Source: an uncultured Clostridia bacterium (lineage in GTDB: Bacteria > Bacillota > Clostridia > Christensenellales > Aristaeellaceae). From it: a stretch of 40,816 nucleotides of DNA. Where the stretch lies: assembly GCA_947166385.1 (NCBI GenBank), contig CAMVEB010000035.1:1-40816 (forward strand), read 5' to 3'. The translations under genes and the position numbers were made by a program. Position 1 is the stretch's first letter. Every line of letters starts with the position of its first letter. The notes under the pieces were generated by a model. It did not search any database, had not been told where the DNA came from, and saw only the letters and a list, made by a program, of their open reading frames with translations. This document shows, one piece after another, positions 24,567 to 32,769 of this stretch.

Positions 24567-24594
24567 ATTATACTCAATTCTTTCTTTTTGTCAA
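24567..24594 (-). promoter_or_regulatory. Consensus distal promoter upstream of rplU
   Basis: Minus strand: perfect TTGACA (24589-24594), 16-base spacer, perfect TATAAT (24567-24572). The start of transcription near 24560 gives either a 280-base rplU leader or a separate short RNA. It sits only about 30 bases after the upstream operon's terminator. Confidence 0.8.
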
Positions 24595-24626
24595 CTGTTT
24601 TTGTCGCTTTTTTTATACGATACAGC

Positions 24627-24662
24627 AAAAAAAGAGGACGCCCGGAGGAATTCCGGGCATCC
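24627..24662 (-). terminator. Strong intrinsic terminator of the mntP-to-SBP operon
   Basis: Minus strand stem GGATGCCCGG/CCGGGCGTCC (24653-24662 with 24636-24645; one T-G wobble), seven-base loop, then CT followed by seven T (24627-24633). It lies 24 bases after the stop of the truncated solute-binding protein. Confidence 0.92.
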
Positions 24663-24686
24663 TTGGTTTGATCCTTCAGGTAACGC

Positions 24687-25580
24687 TTACTTCTTGTAGG
24701 TCGCGACGATCTGGGCCTGCAGTTCGGCGGTAACTTCGTCCACACCCGCGGCGCGGAGGGCTTCCTGGAATTCCGCGACGATTTCTTCAGGTGTCACGTC
24801 ATACTGGCCGTAGCAGATCTTCTTCATGTAGGTGTTGTAGGTCTCGTTGCAGTTGTTGATGTAGCTCTGCACGTTGCTGTTGTCGAACACGAACGCTTCG
24901 TAGGGATACATCACAGCGATCTTCTCATATTCTTCATACAGGGCGTTGATGGCATCCCAGTTCATCGCGGAGCTCGGGATCTCCAGCGCGTCGTTCCGGC
25001 CCCACCACCAGTTGGTGGAAATGCCGTCATTCTCAGCCTTGTAGGTGTCGGGGGTGTAGCGCATGCCGTTCTCGTCGATGGCATAGCTGCGGCCTTCGAT
25101 ACCGTAGTTGAACAGATGATAGCAGGAAGGATCGTTCCGCAGCAAGTCATACACCATCAGGGTGCGCTCCGGATTCTTGGAGGCGGCGGAGACAGCGGCC
25201 ACGCCGTGGGTAACCAGGTCGCGGGTCACATAGCCGGCTTCCTTGCCGAAGTAGTAGAATCCGACATCCGCGTTGGGATTGTCAACATACATGGTGTTAT
25301 TGGCGTCCGCCTTCGGGGAAACCAGGCTGGTCCAGGTGTTGGTGTGATGCTGCTCCAGAGCGGTCTTGCCCTTCCGGAACTCATCGCGGTTGTCCGCGCC
25401 GGTGTTGCTGAGCACATCGGTCGGCCATACGCCGATCTCGTCCCATTCCTTCATGACCTTCGCGAATTCAACCAGCTTGTCGGTTTCGCTCAGGAACAGG
25501 CAGTTGATGGTGTAGGGATCATCCAGATAGCCGCCCCAGATGGCGCCGCTGGCGATACCGTCGATGCTGCGCCTCTTCAT
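24687..25580 (-). CDS. N-terminally truncated extracellular solute-binding protein
   Basis: About 297 residues. The text (DDPYTINCLFLSETDKLVEFAKVMKEWDEIGVWP and onward, ending AELQAQIVATYKK) matches the C-terminal part of family-1 lipoprotein solute-binding proteins with a DUF3502-like end. Full members have about 500 residues with a lipobox and an N-lobe; both are missing. AAGGGAGGAAAA stands before GTG (25583) and ATG (25580), and the first codons read MKRRS, like the start of a signal peptide, then change directly to the mid-protein sequence IDGIASGAIWGG. An in-frame deletion of about 200 codons is the simplest reading. An upstream ATG (25607) overlapping the previous stop has no ribosome site. 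Without export it cannot serve an ABC importer. No permease is nearby. Confidence 0.75.
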   Translation of the reverse strand: MKRRSIDGIASGAIWGGYLDDPYTINCLFLSETDKLVEFAKVMKEWDEIGVWPTDVLSNTGADNRDEFRKGKTALEQHHTNTWTSLVSPKADANNTMYVDNPNADVGFYYFGKEAGYVTRDLVTHGVAAVSAASKNPERTLMVYDLLRNDPSCYHLFNYGIEGRSYAIDENGMRYTPDTYKAENDGISTNWWWGRNDALEIPSSAMNWDAINALYEEYEKIAVMYPYEAFVFDNSNVQSYINNCNETYNTYMKKICYGQYDVTPEEIVAEFQEALRAAGVDEVTAELQAQIVATYKK

Positions 25581-25603
25581 CACGCGTTTTCCTCCCTTGA
25601 AAA

Positions 25604-27574
25604 TCATGATTTTGATACAGAGAAAACCAGCTCAAGCAGGTTCTTCCCGTCCTTCCGTTCATACCGGACCGATGAGGCGGTCTGCCGGATCAGTCTCAGC
25701 CCCATCCCGCCGCTGTCAAGATCTTCAAACTCCTTCTCGTCCGCCGCGGCGGCTGTCGGGTCGAAAGCGATTCCGTTGTCCCGAAAGGTAACCCGCAGGC
25801 TGTCACCCTGCTTTCCGCACCCGAAAGCGAGCTCCGTGGCGCCGGAATACTGGACGATGTTTGCCAGCGTTTCATCGCAGGCCAGCAACGCCATCCGGGT
25901 TTCCTCATTGTCGCCGCACAGTGCGAATACCGCTTTTTTGATTTCCGCAAAAGTGTCCAGGGAGACCGGAACCGGCTGCAGTTCCTCCCCGCCGGGCGCA
26001 TCCGTCACGCCCAGGATCATCGCGGCCGTATCATCAAAGGGCTCGACGCCTTCCCGGTAATCGTCCAGGGCCCGGAGCAGCCGGTCCAGGGTTTCATCTG
26101 TCTGGTCAGCCGCGAACGGCTCTTTTTCCAGCGTTTCTGTCAGCCGGTTCATCCCGAACAGCACATGCTGCGGGTTGATGGCGTCCGTGACGCCGTCGGT
26201 ATACAGGAAGAGCCCCTGTCCCGGAGCGAGCGTCATCTGTTCATCCGCAAATTCCGCATCGTCAAACAGCCCCACCGGGCATCCGCTCTCCGGCTGCAGA
26301 ATCACGACATCGTTTCCCAGCAGGATGGGCGGCGTATGTCCGGCGTTGGCATACCGGAGCACGCCGCTGAGCGGGTCCAGAATGGCTGTGAAAACGGTCG
26401 CAAACAGGCCCTCAGGGTTCTGGTCGATCAGGACCCGGTTCGTCTGGTTCAGCGTCTCGGCCGGGCTCAGATCTGCCATCAGCTTTTCCCGGATGATGGT
26501 CTTCACCATGGCCATGAAGATCGCGCCGCTGATTCCTTTTCCCGATACATCGCCCATGATCAGGCAGACGTTTCCGTCATCCCGCCGGAAACAGTCGTAG
26601 AAATCCCCGCCGACGCCTTTGGCGGGCCGGGTGATCGCGCTGATCCGGAAGCCTTCGCCGGCCAGTTCCTCCTTTTCCGGAACAAGGCCGTTCTGGATCT
26701 TTCGGGCCACCGTCAGCTGCACATCGTTCTCTACCCGTTCCTGCGTCAGTTTTTCGATATTGCCGATATAGGTGCTGATATCCTCGGTCATTTTTTCAAA
26801 GGAAGACGCGATCTCGCCGATTTCGTCCCGGGAGCGGATGGCCAGGGGGTCCGGTTTCCGGCGGCTGTCCCGTGCGAAGCTCTTCATCCGATCGGAAATG
26901 TGGCGGATCGGCACCGTGATCCTCCGGTTCACCAGGAGAAGCAGGATCAGGAAGGCCAGGCTCATGGTGCAGACCGGCAGGAGAATATCCTCCAGGAAAT
27001 CCCGGAGAATCCGTCCGTTTTCCATGGAGGCACTGTACTGCATCAAGATAAAGCAATGACTCTTGCTCCCGGATCCGGTCCACATGGACAGCCAGGAAAA
27101 AACCCTGTCAGACTGCAGCCCCTCATCCATCCGGAGAACCGGATCCTCTCCCGACAGAAGCGCCATCTCGGCCTCGTCGAGCTCAGCGTCCGGAAGCACC
27201 TCCCCTTCCTGCTCTTTCAAAGCCCCGTCGAGGTCTGGATCGCTGCTGACTGCCAGGACGAGCCTGCGTTCCTGCGTTTGGGGATCGATAGTGTAGATGA
27301 TCAGAATATCCTGCCTGAATCCCAGGCAAAGGCCGCGGATCGATTGCCGGAAACCCCGGTATTCCGCGGATTGACGGTTTACCCCCTCCAGGCTGTTTCC
27401 GAACTGGTTCAATGCGGAATTCACAAGGCTGGTGCAGCTTTCCGCCTGATCCTTTTCCGCTTCCATAATGGAAAGCCGCGTACTGTGATAATTCCAGAGC
27501 GCTGAAATCGCTGCCGTCAGGATCAGCATCACCAGGAACAGCAGCGTGACTTTTTTGTTCAGCGTCATTCTCAT
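25604..27574 (-). CDS. Membrane sensor PP2C phosphatase (RsbU/SpoIIE-type) fused to an anti-sigma-kinase-like ATPase
   Basis: 656 residues. Transmembrane helix (about 9-28), an extracytoplasmic region (29-190), second helix (about 197-215), HAMP (about 216-268) and a linker helix. The PP2C/SpoIIE domain (about 290-525) keeps its metal and catalytic residues: GGDFYD (322-327), GDVSGKG (341-347), TDGVTDA (459-465) and FDDTAAM (513-519). A C-terminal HATPase_c domain (about 540-656) has an N-box (DETLANIV, 567-574), DNGIAFDP (599-606) and GGMGLRLI (622-629), the RsbW type. Such proteins control partner-switching through an STAS anti-anti-sigma factor; none is in the window. GGAGAACCGCCGT precedes the ATG. 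Confidence 0.92.
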   Translation of the reverse strand: MRMTLNKKVTLLFLVMLILTAAISALWNYHSTRLSIMEAEKDQAESCTSLVNSALNQFGNSLEGVNRQSAEYRGFRQSIRGLCLGFRQDILIIYTIDPQTQERRLVLAVSSDPDLDGALKEQEGEVLPDAELDEAEMALLSGEDPVLRMDEGLQSDRVFSWLSMWTGSGSKSHCFILMQYSASMENGRILRDFLEDILLPVCTMSLAFLILLLLVNRRITVPIRHISDRMKSFARDSRRKPDPLAIRSRDEIGEIASSFEKMTEDISTYIGNIEKLTQERVENDVQLTVARKIQNGLVPEKEELAGEGFRISAITRPAKGVGGDFYDCFRRDDGNVCLIMGDVSGKGISGAIFMAMVKTIIREKLMADLSPAETLNQTNRVLIDQNPEGLFATVFTAILDPLSGVLRYANAGHTPPILLGNDVVILQPESGCPVGLFDDAEFADEQMTLAPGQGLFLYTDGVTDAINPQHVLFGMNRLTETLEKEPFAADQTDETLDRLLRALDDYREGVEPFDDTAAMILGVTDAPGGEELQPVPVSLDTFAEIKKAVFALCGDNEETRMALLACDETLANIVQYSGATELAFGCGKQGDSLRVTFRDNGIAFDPTAAAADEKEFEDLDSGGMGLRLIRQTASSVRYERKDGKNLLELVFSVSKS

Positions 27575-27610
27575 ACGGCGGTTCTCCTCTCCGGCAGCAG
27601 CTGTATATTT

Positions 27611-28624
27611 TTATTCAGAACGTTTTCCGAAGCTCAGGACTTCATAGGTTTTCCGGCCGTATGGTTCGGATTTCTGCACGGCGTTCAGCTGTTTGCCCAG
27701 GAAGGCCATGACCGCCGTCTGCCCGCCGTCCAGGTTCACGGCCAGGGTGCACCCGCGGTCGATCATGATCTGCGCCAGGTTTTCCATCATCACACCGGTG
27801 GATCCGTTGGTCTTCGCCAGCCGTCCCTCGCAGATCACATCGATGTAATGCCCCGGCTCCACGACGCCGAAGGCATGCCGCGGATTCAGTTTCCGGTTCG
27901 CCAGCTTGGTCACGAACTCCGTCAGTTCTCCGTCCCGCACGAGGCAGGGACCGAAGGTGTAGACCTGAACCGCGCCTTCTTTGAGATACTGTTCCGCCTT
28001 CTTCTCCGCGCTCTGCCAGCTTTCCACGTGGCCGTCGGCAAACAGCGCCAGCGTGTCATACGTCGGGAAGCTGTAGCGCTTCTTGATGGGGGCCGGCACT
28101 TCATACAGGAGTTCCCCGTTCCGGATCACGATGCCCTCAAAGACGCCTTCCTTTTTTCTCCCGACCCGGTAGGTATAATAGTCTGTGCTGGTGCAGAATA
28201 CGATTGGCTGTTCCGCCGCGATATCCTTGATATACTTTTCCGTCTTTTTCTTCCGCGGATTCTCCGGGTCGGACCAGGTGGTGAACGGAAGTTCCCCGTT
28301 CTCCGTGTCGCACCAGATCTCCGCCGTAAAACAGTAGAAAGTCTGAGCCGCGTCCTTTTTCTTCACCTTTTCCGGCGTCTCCCAGCTGCGGGTAATCTGG
28401 ATCCGCAGCGTCGGGCTCACATACATCCAGTGGTCGTCTTCCTCGTCCTCCAGGTTGTCGTCCTCATAGATGTATTCGCCTTCATCCAGGTAACCGCGGT
28501 CGTTCAGCGTCACGTCCGCCCATGCCGGCGCGGTCCGGGGCGCGTCCGCCGCGGCGGCGCAGCCGGCCAGCGCGCAGAGCATCGCCGCCAGGATCCAGAT
28601 AACCAGTGTCTTCCTCATGTTCAT
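27611..28624 (-). CDS. Phosphodiester glycosidase family lipoprotein (NAGPA-like)
   Basis: 337 residues. Signal peptide with lipobox LAGC (Cys22), so it is probably a lipoprotein on the outer face of the membrane. The C-terminal domain (about 150-335) holds GHYIDVICEGRLAKTNGSTGVMMENLAQIMIDRGCTLAVNLDGG, characteristic of PF09992 proteins. Members remove sugar residues from phosphodiesters; in bacteria they are thought to act on cell-wall or other glycan phosphodiesters. Residues 24-150 are a lineage-specific region with an Asp/Glu-rich stretch (EDDNLEDEEDDHW). It overlaps the upstream PIG-L gene by four bases (ATGA), suggesting a joint role on an exported glycan. Confidence 0.87.
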   Translation of the reverse strand: MNMRKTLVIWILAAMLCALAGCAAAADAPRTAPAWADVTLNDRGYLDEGEYIYEDDNLEDEEDDHWMYVSPTLRIQITRSWETPEKVKKKDAAQTFYCFTAEIWCDTENGELPFTTWSDPENPRKKKTEKYIKDIAAEQPIVFCTSTDYYTYRVGRKKEGVFEGIVIRNGELLYEVPAPIKKRYSFPTYDTLALFADGHVESWQSAEKKAEQYLKEGAVQVYTFGPCLVRDGELTEFVTKLANRKLNPRHAFGVVEPGHYIDVICEGRLAKTNGSTGVMMENLAQIMIDRGCTLAVNLDGGQTAVMAFLGKQLNAVQKSEPYGRKTYEVLSFGKRSE

Positions 28625-29871
28625 TCCTTCTCCCCGCCCGCATTCGCGGCAAAAATGTTTTCCATCAGGTCCGTATGGCCGACATCCGGCCCCACCGTGC
28701 TCGCGTACAGGCCGAACCGGTTGTTCGGATAGCGTTTGACGCCGTATTCCTCCACCGAGAAAGGCACCAGCTTTCCGTTGAATTTCTTGCCCATGTTCGC
28801 CTGCGTCACATGCATATCAAACGCTTTCTGCGCCAGTTCATTGGCTGTCAGACCGCCGAACTCCTCCCGGGGAACCGTCCAGTCAAACTGTGTCTGTTCC
28901 GCTTCCCCGCCGTACAGGTGTAGGTACAGTTTCTTGACCTGCCAGGCGCCGTATTTCGCCGCGCTTTCCGGATACTCCTCCGCGTTTCCGGAAAGCTCCC
29001 ACGCATGCACGCAGGAATCCGCCAGCATTTCATGCTGCGGGTGGCCGTATTCCCCCTTCAGGTCATGGGTGACGACGACTTCCGGCCGGTATTTCCGGTA
29101 CATTTCCGTCACCCAGCGCCAGACTTCCTTCTTTCCGCCTTTGATCAGTTCATAGGAATCCTTCATTTTGCCGCTCTTGGCGTACCGGTCGCTGTAGGGG
29201 CCAAACTCCGGATAGTTCCGGAGTCCCAGCGTCCACAGCCCGTTCAGCGCTTCGCTCCGCCGGGTCGTATTGCTGGGCGTCAGGTAGACCACCTGCACAC
29301 GCCTCCTGTCCGCCAGCGCGGCGTTCGCGATCGCCCCGCCCAGGAACAGCAGCTCGTCATCCGGATGCGCGGACAGGAAAAGGATATCCGCCTTCGTCAC
29401 GGGATTCTCCCACCGCTGGACCCAGTCCGGGATTTCGCCTTCCCCGAAAACGAACACTTCGTTGAATCCCATGGTGGTTTTTCCGCCTGTGGCCTGAATC
29501 CGGATCTCGTTCACGCCGGGCAGTTCATAAAACGCGTGGTGAAACAGGCTGTTCCCCTCCGCGAGGATCTCCCCGTTCTTCCCCTGAATTTCATAGCTGT
29601 CCGGCTTTTTCTGGAAGCAGAGGTACAGCCCGTAAACCGGTTTGTCGCTGCGGATCGTCACCCACGGATTCTTGACCTTTCCGCTCTCCCAGTAGGTGCG
29701 GTAGTCCCCGTCGGTGATCCGCTTCACCTGGGTCCCCTTGGCGCAGAGTTTGATCTTGCTCCCTGCCGTCAGATCCTCCGCTTCCTCCGCTCCCGCGAGG
29801 GAGACCGCCAGGCCCAGCAGGATCAGAAGCAGAAAAAACAGCCCGGCTTTCAGGCAATGTTTCCCGGTCAT
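28621..29871 (-). CDS. Exported PIG-L family deacetylase with N-terminal galactose-binding-like domain
   Basis: 416 residues. Signal peptide (about 1-28, ending SLAGA). Residues about 35-145 (VKRITDGDYRTYWESGKVKN...WVTI) have the outline of an F5/8-type discoidin/galactose-binding domain. The PIG-L domain follows with the zinc-site AHPDDE (168-173) and the partner GHPQH (276-280). PIG-L enzymes hydrolyse N-acetyl groups of GlcNAc-containing substrates; most are cytoplasmic, so an exported one probably trims wall polymers or an imported glycan. It lies in a chain of ATGA overlaps with rimI upstream and the NAGPA-like gene downstream. AAGGAGGAGG precedes the ATG. Confidence 0.88.
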   Translation of the reverse strand: MTGKHCLKAGLFFLLLILLGLAVSLAGAEEAEDLTAGSKIKLCAKGTQVKRITDGDYRTYWESGKVKNPWVTIRSDKPVYGLYLCFQKKPDSYEIQGKNGEILAEGNSLFHHAFYELPGVNEIRIQATGGKTTMGFNEVFVFGEGEIPDWVQRWENPVTKADILFLSAHPDDELLFLGGAIANAALADRRRVQVVYLTPSNTTRRSEALNGLWTLGLRNYPEFGPYSDRYAKSGKMKDSYELIKGGKKEVWRWVTEMYRKYRPEVVVTHDLKGEYGHPQHEMLADSCVHAWELSGNAEEYPESAAKYGAWQVKKLYLHLYGGEAEQTQFDWTVPREEFGGLTANELAQKAFDMHVTQANMGKKFNGKLVPFSVEEYGVKRYPNNRFGLYASTVGPDVGHTDLMENIFAANAGGEKE

Positions 29872-30359
29872 GCTTCCTCCTCCTTCTCCTCAAAGTCCTC
29901 CTCCACCTCCGGCATGTGTTCGCATACCATCAGGAAGGCATCCTCCTGATTGTCTTCATAGTAGCGTTTCCGTTTCCCGACGCTGACGAATCCGAGGCTT
30001 TTGTACAGGTTCTGTGCCCGTTCGTTGCTCACCCGGACCTCCAGCGTCGCGTAGCACGCCCCGAGGTTGGACAGGTACTGCAGCAGCGCCTCCGTCAGTT
30101 TCCGGCCGATCCCCCAGCCCCGCCAGGCTTCCGCCACCGCGATGTTGGTGATATGGCTCTCGTCCAGGATCACCCACGCCCCCGCATATCCGACAACCTG
30201 CCCTTCCGCCTCCGCCACCAGGTATCTGGCCGCCACGTTGCGCTCCAGCTCCTGCCGGAAGCTTTCCCGGCTCCAGGGCACGGCGAAGGTCGCCTGTTCG
30301 ATGGCGGTTACCGCGTCCAGATCCTTCCCGCGCATCCGCCGGATGATCACATCACTCAT
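29868..30359 (-). CDS. rimI: Ribosomal protein alanine N-acetyltransferase
   Basis: 163 residues, GNAT fold. The acetyl-CoA site is visible as ITNIAVAEAWRGWGIGRKLTEALL. The gene directly follows tsaB, which overlaps it by eight bases, the common tsaE-tsaB-rimI order of Bacillota. RimI acetylates the N-terminus of ribosomal proteins such as S18. An acidic tail (EVEEDFEEKEEEA) is unusual but the rest is normal length. Confidence 0.92.
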   Translation of the reverse strand: MSDVIIRRMRGKDLDAVTAIEQATFAVPWSRESFRQELERNVAARYLVAEAEGQVVGYAGAWVILDESHITNIAVAEAWRGWGIGRKLTEALLQYLSNLGACYATLEVRVSNERAQNLYKSLGFVSVGKRKRYYEDNQEDAFLMVCEHMPEVEEDFEEKEEEA

Positions 30360-31053
30360 TCGTATTCTTTCCCATCGCTTCCAGGAGCTTTTTGTTCTTC
30401 TGCGCGTTCGGCGGACGCAGATACGTGGCCTGCAGATCCAGGTAGCCTGTTCGCTCCGGGCTGCGCATCGCCAGCCACCCCGCGGCGGAAGGCCGCAGAT
30501 AGCTCAGCTGCGGAGGCGCGAAGACGGCCCGTTCACCCAGGATTTCCCGGATTTTCTCCCGGTGGACGGGCATCCCGTCGCCCAGGAAGAGAAACCGGTC
30601 TCCCAGCGGTTCGATTCGCTGCAGATACTCCTCCAGTTTCAGCGGTTCATCCTGCATCAGTCGCTCTCCGTTCCGGAACGCCGCGCCGTATACCTGTCCG
30701 GCCCGGGCATCCTGAATCGGGCAGACGATCCCGCAAAAGCTCCCGGCCGATGCGTTCAATGCCTCCAGCGCGTCCACGGGAATGCAGGGGATCCCGGCGC
30801 CGTGGGCCAGGCCCTTGGCGGTGGCCACCCCGATCCGGACCCCGGTAAAGCTTCCCGGGCCTGTCACCGCGGCGATGGCATCCAGCTCTTCCAGCCGGAT
30901 CCCGGCGGACTGCAGCGCCGCTTCCGCCATCGGCATCAGGTTCGCGGAATGGGTATTCCTGTTCTGCGCGGTGTATTCGCACAGAACCCGTTCATCTTCC
31001 ATCACCGCCGTGCCGCAGACCGGCCCGGAAGTATCCAGAATCAGCAGTTTCAT
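30352..31053 (-). CDS. tsaB: tRNA t6A biosynthesis protein TsaB
   Basis: 233 residues from the ATG preceded by AAGGAGCGGAC; further upstream codons overlap tsaE in another frame. Starts MKLLILDTSGPVCGTAVM and continues with THSANLMPMAEAAL, VTGPGSFTGVRIGVATAKGLAHGAGIP and SALEALN-like stretches typical of TsaB, an inactive relative of TsaD. With TsaD and TsaE it makes N6-threonylcarbamoyladenosine at A37 of ANN-decoding tRNAs. tsaE overlaps it by four bases. TsaD itself is not in the window. Confidence 0.95.
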   Translation of the reverse strand: MKLLILDTSGPVCGTAVMEDERVLCEYTAQNRNTHSANLMPMAEAALQSAGIRLEELDAIAAVTGPGSFTGVRIGVATAKGLAHGAGIPCIPVDALEALNASAGSFCGIVCPIQDARAGQVYGAAFRNGERLMQDEPLKLEEYLQRIEPLGDRFLFLGDGMPVHREKIREILGERAVFAPPQLSYLRPSAAGWLAMRSPERTGYLDLQATYLRPPNAQKNKKLLEAMGKNTNE

Positions 31054-31493
31054 GTCCGCTCCTTTTCGTCCGTCCCGTTGATTTCGATCCGGCGGGTATG
31101 CTCTCCCGTCGGCTCCAGCCGGATCCGGATGGCGTTTTCGGGCAGCGCGTCCGGGCACTGTCCGGGCCATTCCACAACAGCGATCCCATCCCCGCCGAGA
31201 TATTCATCCATGCCCAGTTCGTACAGTTCCTCCGAGCTTTCCAGCCGGTACCAGTCAAAATGGTACAGGGGGTAGCGGCCGCTTTCATAGACATTCAGGA
31301 TCGTGAAGCTCGGGCTGGTCACTGTTTCCGTCACGCCGAGCCCGCGGGCAATGCCCCGGGTCAGCTCGCTCTTGCCCGCCCCCAGGTCGCCCTCCAGCAG
31401 CACCACGTCCCCCGGCCGCAGGCCTGCTGCGATTCTCTCGCCCAGCGCCCGAGTCTCCGACGCGCTGTTTGTTACTTCCCGCATTTCAGCCAT
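31050..31493 (-). CDS. tsaE: tRNA t6A biosynthesis ATPase TsaE
   Basis: 147 residues. The start is the ATG with GGAAGGAGCTTC just upstream; the open frame continues far further up inside galK but is not coding there. Walker A is GAGKS (38-42, in EGDLGAGKSELTRG), followed by TSPSFTILNVYESGRYPLYHFDWYRL and the Glu-rich WPG box typical of TsaE. It is the small ATPase that drives the TsaB-TsaD complex. Its first 22 bases lie inside galK, so its translation is coupled to galK. Confidence 0.95.
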   Translation of the reverse strand: MAEMREVTNSASETRALGERIAAGLRPGDVVLLEGDLGAGKSELTRGIARGLGVTETVTSPSFTILNVYESGRYPLYHFDWYRLESSEELYELGMDEYLGGDGIAVVEWPGQCPDALPENAIRIRLEPTGEHTRRIEINGTDEKERT

Positions 31494-32755
31494 GAAGCTC
31501 CTTCCGGCCGGATGTTCAGCACCGTGCAGGCGCCTTCCCCGAAGGTCCTGTCCATCTTCTCCACAAAGCCGTCCACCGTCTCCAGCGGGACAAAGTTCAG
31601 CGTGGTCCCGGCAAACCCGCCGCCGTGGATGCGCCAGGCGCCTTTTCCCTTCAGCATGCTTTCCGCCATGCACAGGGCCAGGCTCAGGCTCTGGTCCGTT
31701 CCCGGGGCGTACACGTTCTGCAGGTACATGAAGCTGCTCCGCCCGCTCTCGATGATCAGCCGCAGAAAATCGTCGATCCGGTCCTCCCGCAGGGCACACA
31801 CCTGTTCAGGAACCCGCAGGTCCTCCTCCACGAAATGGAACGCCCGCATCAGGGCCCGGTCCCCGGCGTCCTTCCGGATCTCCCCGGCCTTTTCCAGCAG
31901 CTGTGCTGCGGTCACTCCGCGCAGGTATTCCTGCCCGAAGGCGGCAGCCACCTGCTTCATCTCCGCCGGAATCGCGGCATAGTGATCGGTCAGATCCGCG
32001 TGGCTGCCGCCGGTCGCCACAACCACCAGCGCGAAGCCCTTTCCGGCAAAATCATACTGCAGGGCCTGGACCTCGGGCGAATCCGTATCGCGGAAATCCA
32101 CCGTCACCAGTCCGCCGGCCGCGCTCGCCATCTGGTCCAGCAGGCCGGAAGGCTTCCCGAAGAATTCATTCTCCGCCCGCTTGCTGATCTGCGCCCGCAG
32201 CACATAAGGCATTTCGAACCGGTTATACAGCGCGTCCAGCACCCCTGTCAGCATCACTTCCAGCGCGGCGGAACTGCTCAGCCCGCTGCCCCCGGCCACG
32301 GTGGAAGTCACCACCGCGTCAAACCCGCCGATCCGGTATCCGGCGTCCTTCATGCCGGCGGCAACGCCGCGGATCAGCGCCCGGGTCGTTCCTTCCTCGT
32401 CCTTCCGGGGGGCCAGATCATCCAGCTCCATCTCGATGGCCGGATATCCCGCGCTGTAGAAGGAGACATGCAGGTCATCCCGCGCGGAAACGGCGCACAG
32501 CGCGTCCAGATTCACCGCCGCGGCCAGCACCCGGCCGTGATTGTGGTCCGTATGATTGCCGCCGATCTCTGTCCGCCCGGGCGCGCTGACCAGGAGGATC
32601 TCTCCCCGCTCGCCGAACGTTTCCCCGTGCCGGCGGATCAGTCCGGCGTAACGCTCTTTCTGTTTTCCGAGCTGTCCGTTTCCGTACAGGCGGATCAGTT
32701 TTTCCTCGGTTTCCTTTTCATTCAGTTCCTGGCACATCCGGTCCCAGCGATTCAT
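31472..32755 (-). CDS. galK: Galactokinase
   Basis: 427 residues from the ATG that follows GGAGGGCAGCAAG; a second ATG 18 bases upstream overlaps the preceding stop but has a weaker site. GHMP kinase marks: galactose-binding PGRTEIGGNHTDHN (59-72), phosphate-binding GGSGLSSSAA (155-164), and a C-terminal HGGGFAGTTL block. The about 40-residue N-terminal extension makes it longer than E. coli GalK. It phosphorylates galactose at C1 in the cytoplasm, the first Leloir step; galT and galE are not in the window. tsaE starts inside its last codons. Confidence 0.95.
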   Translation of the reverse strand: MNRWDRMCQELNEKETEEKLIRLYGNGQLGKQKERYAGLIRRHGETFGERGEILLVSAPGRTEIGGNHTDHNHGRVLAAAVNLDALCAVSARDDLHVSFYSAGYPAIEMELDDLAPRKDEEGTTRALIRGVAAGMKDAGYRIGGFDAVVTSTVAGGSGLSSSAALEVMLTGVLDALYNRFEMPYVLRAQISKRAENEFFGKPSGLLDQMASAAGGLVTVDFRDTDSPEVQALQYDFAGKGFALVVVATGGSHADLTDHYAAIPAEMKQVAAAFGQEYLRGVTAAQLLEKAGEIRKDAGDRALMRAFHFVEEDLRVPEQVCALREDRIDDFLRLIIESGRSSFMYLQNVYAPGTDQSLSLALCMAESMLKGKGAWRIHGGGFAGTTLNFVPLETVDGFVEKMDRTFGEGACTVLNIRPEGASWLKCGK

Positions 32756-32769
32756 CTTGCTGCCCTCCG

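Larger units (their letters stand above)
24281..24686. other. 406-base control region without a recognised gene
   Basis: AT-rich compared with the flanking genes. From right to left it holds: the terminator of the mntP-to-SBP operon (24627-24662), a consensus leftward promoter (24567-24594), a possible 24-codon leader ORF (24471-24545), a small repeat and palindrome (24473-24524), a second leftward promoter (24372-24401) and the L21-type leader (24281-24366). I see no tRNA. Confidence 0.7.

Noticed and set aside
25604..27574. Sporulation protein SpoIIE
   Set aside because: It has two membrane helices with HAMP rather than the ten-helix SpoIIE N-terminus, plus an added kinase-like domain, and no sporulation genes are near.
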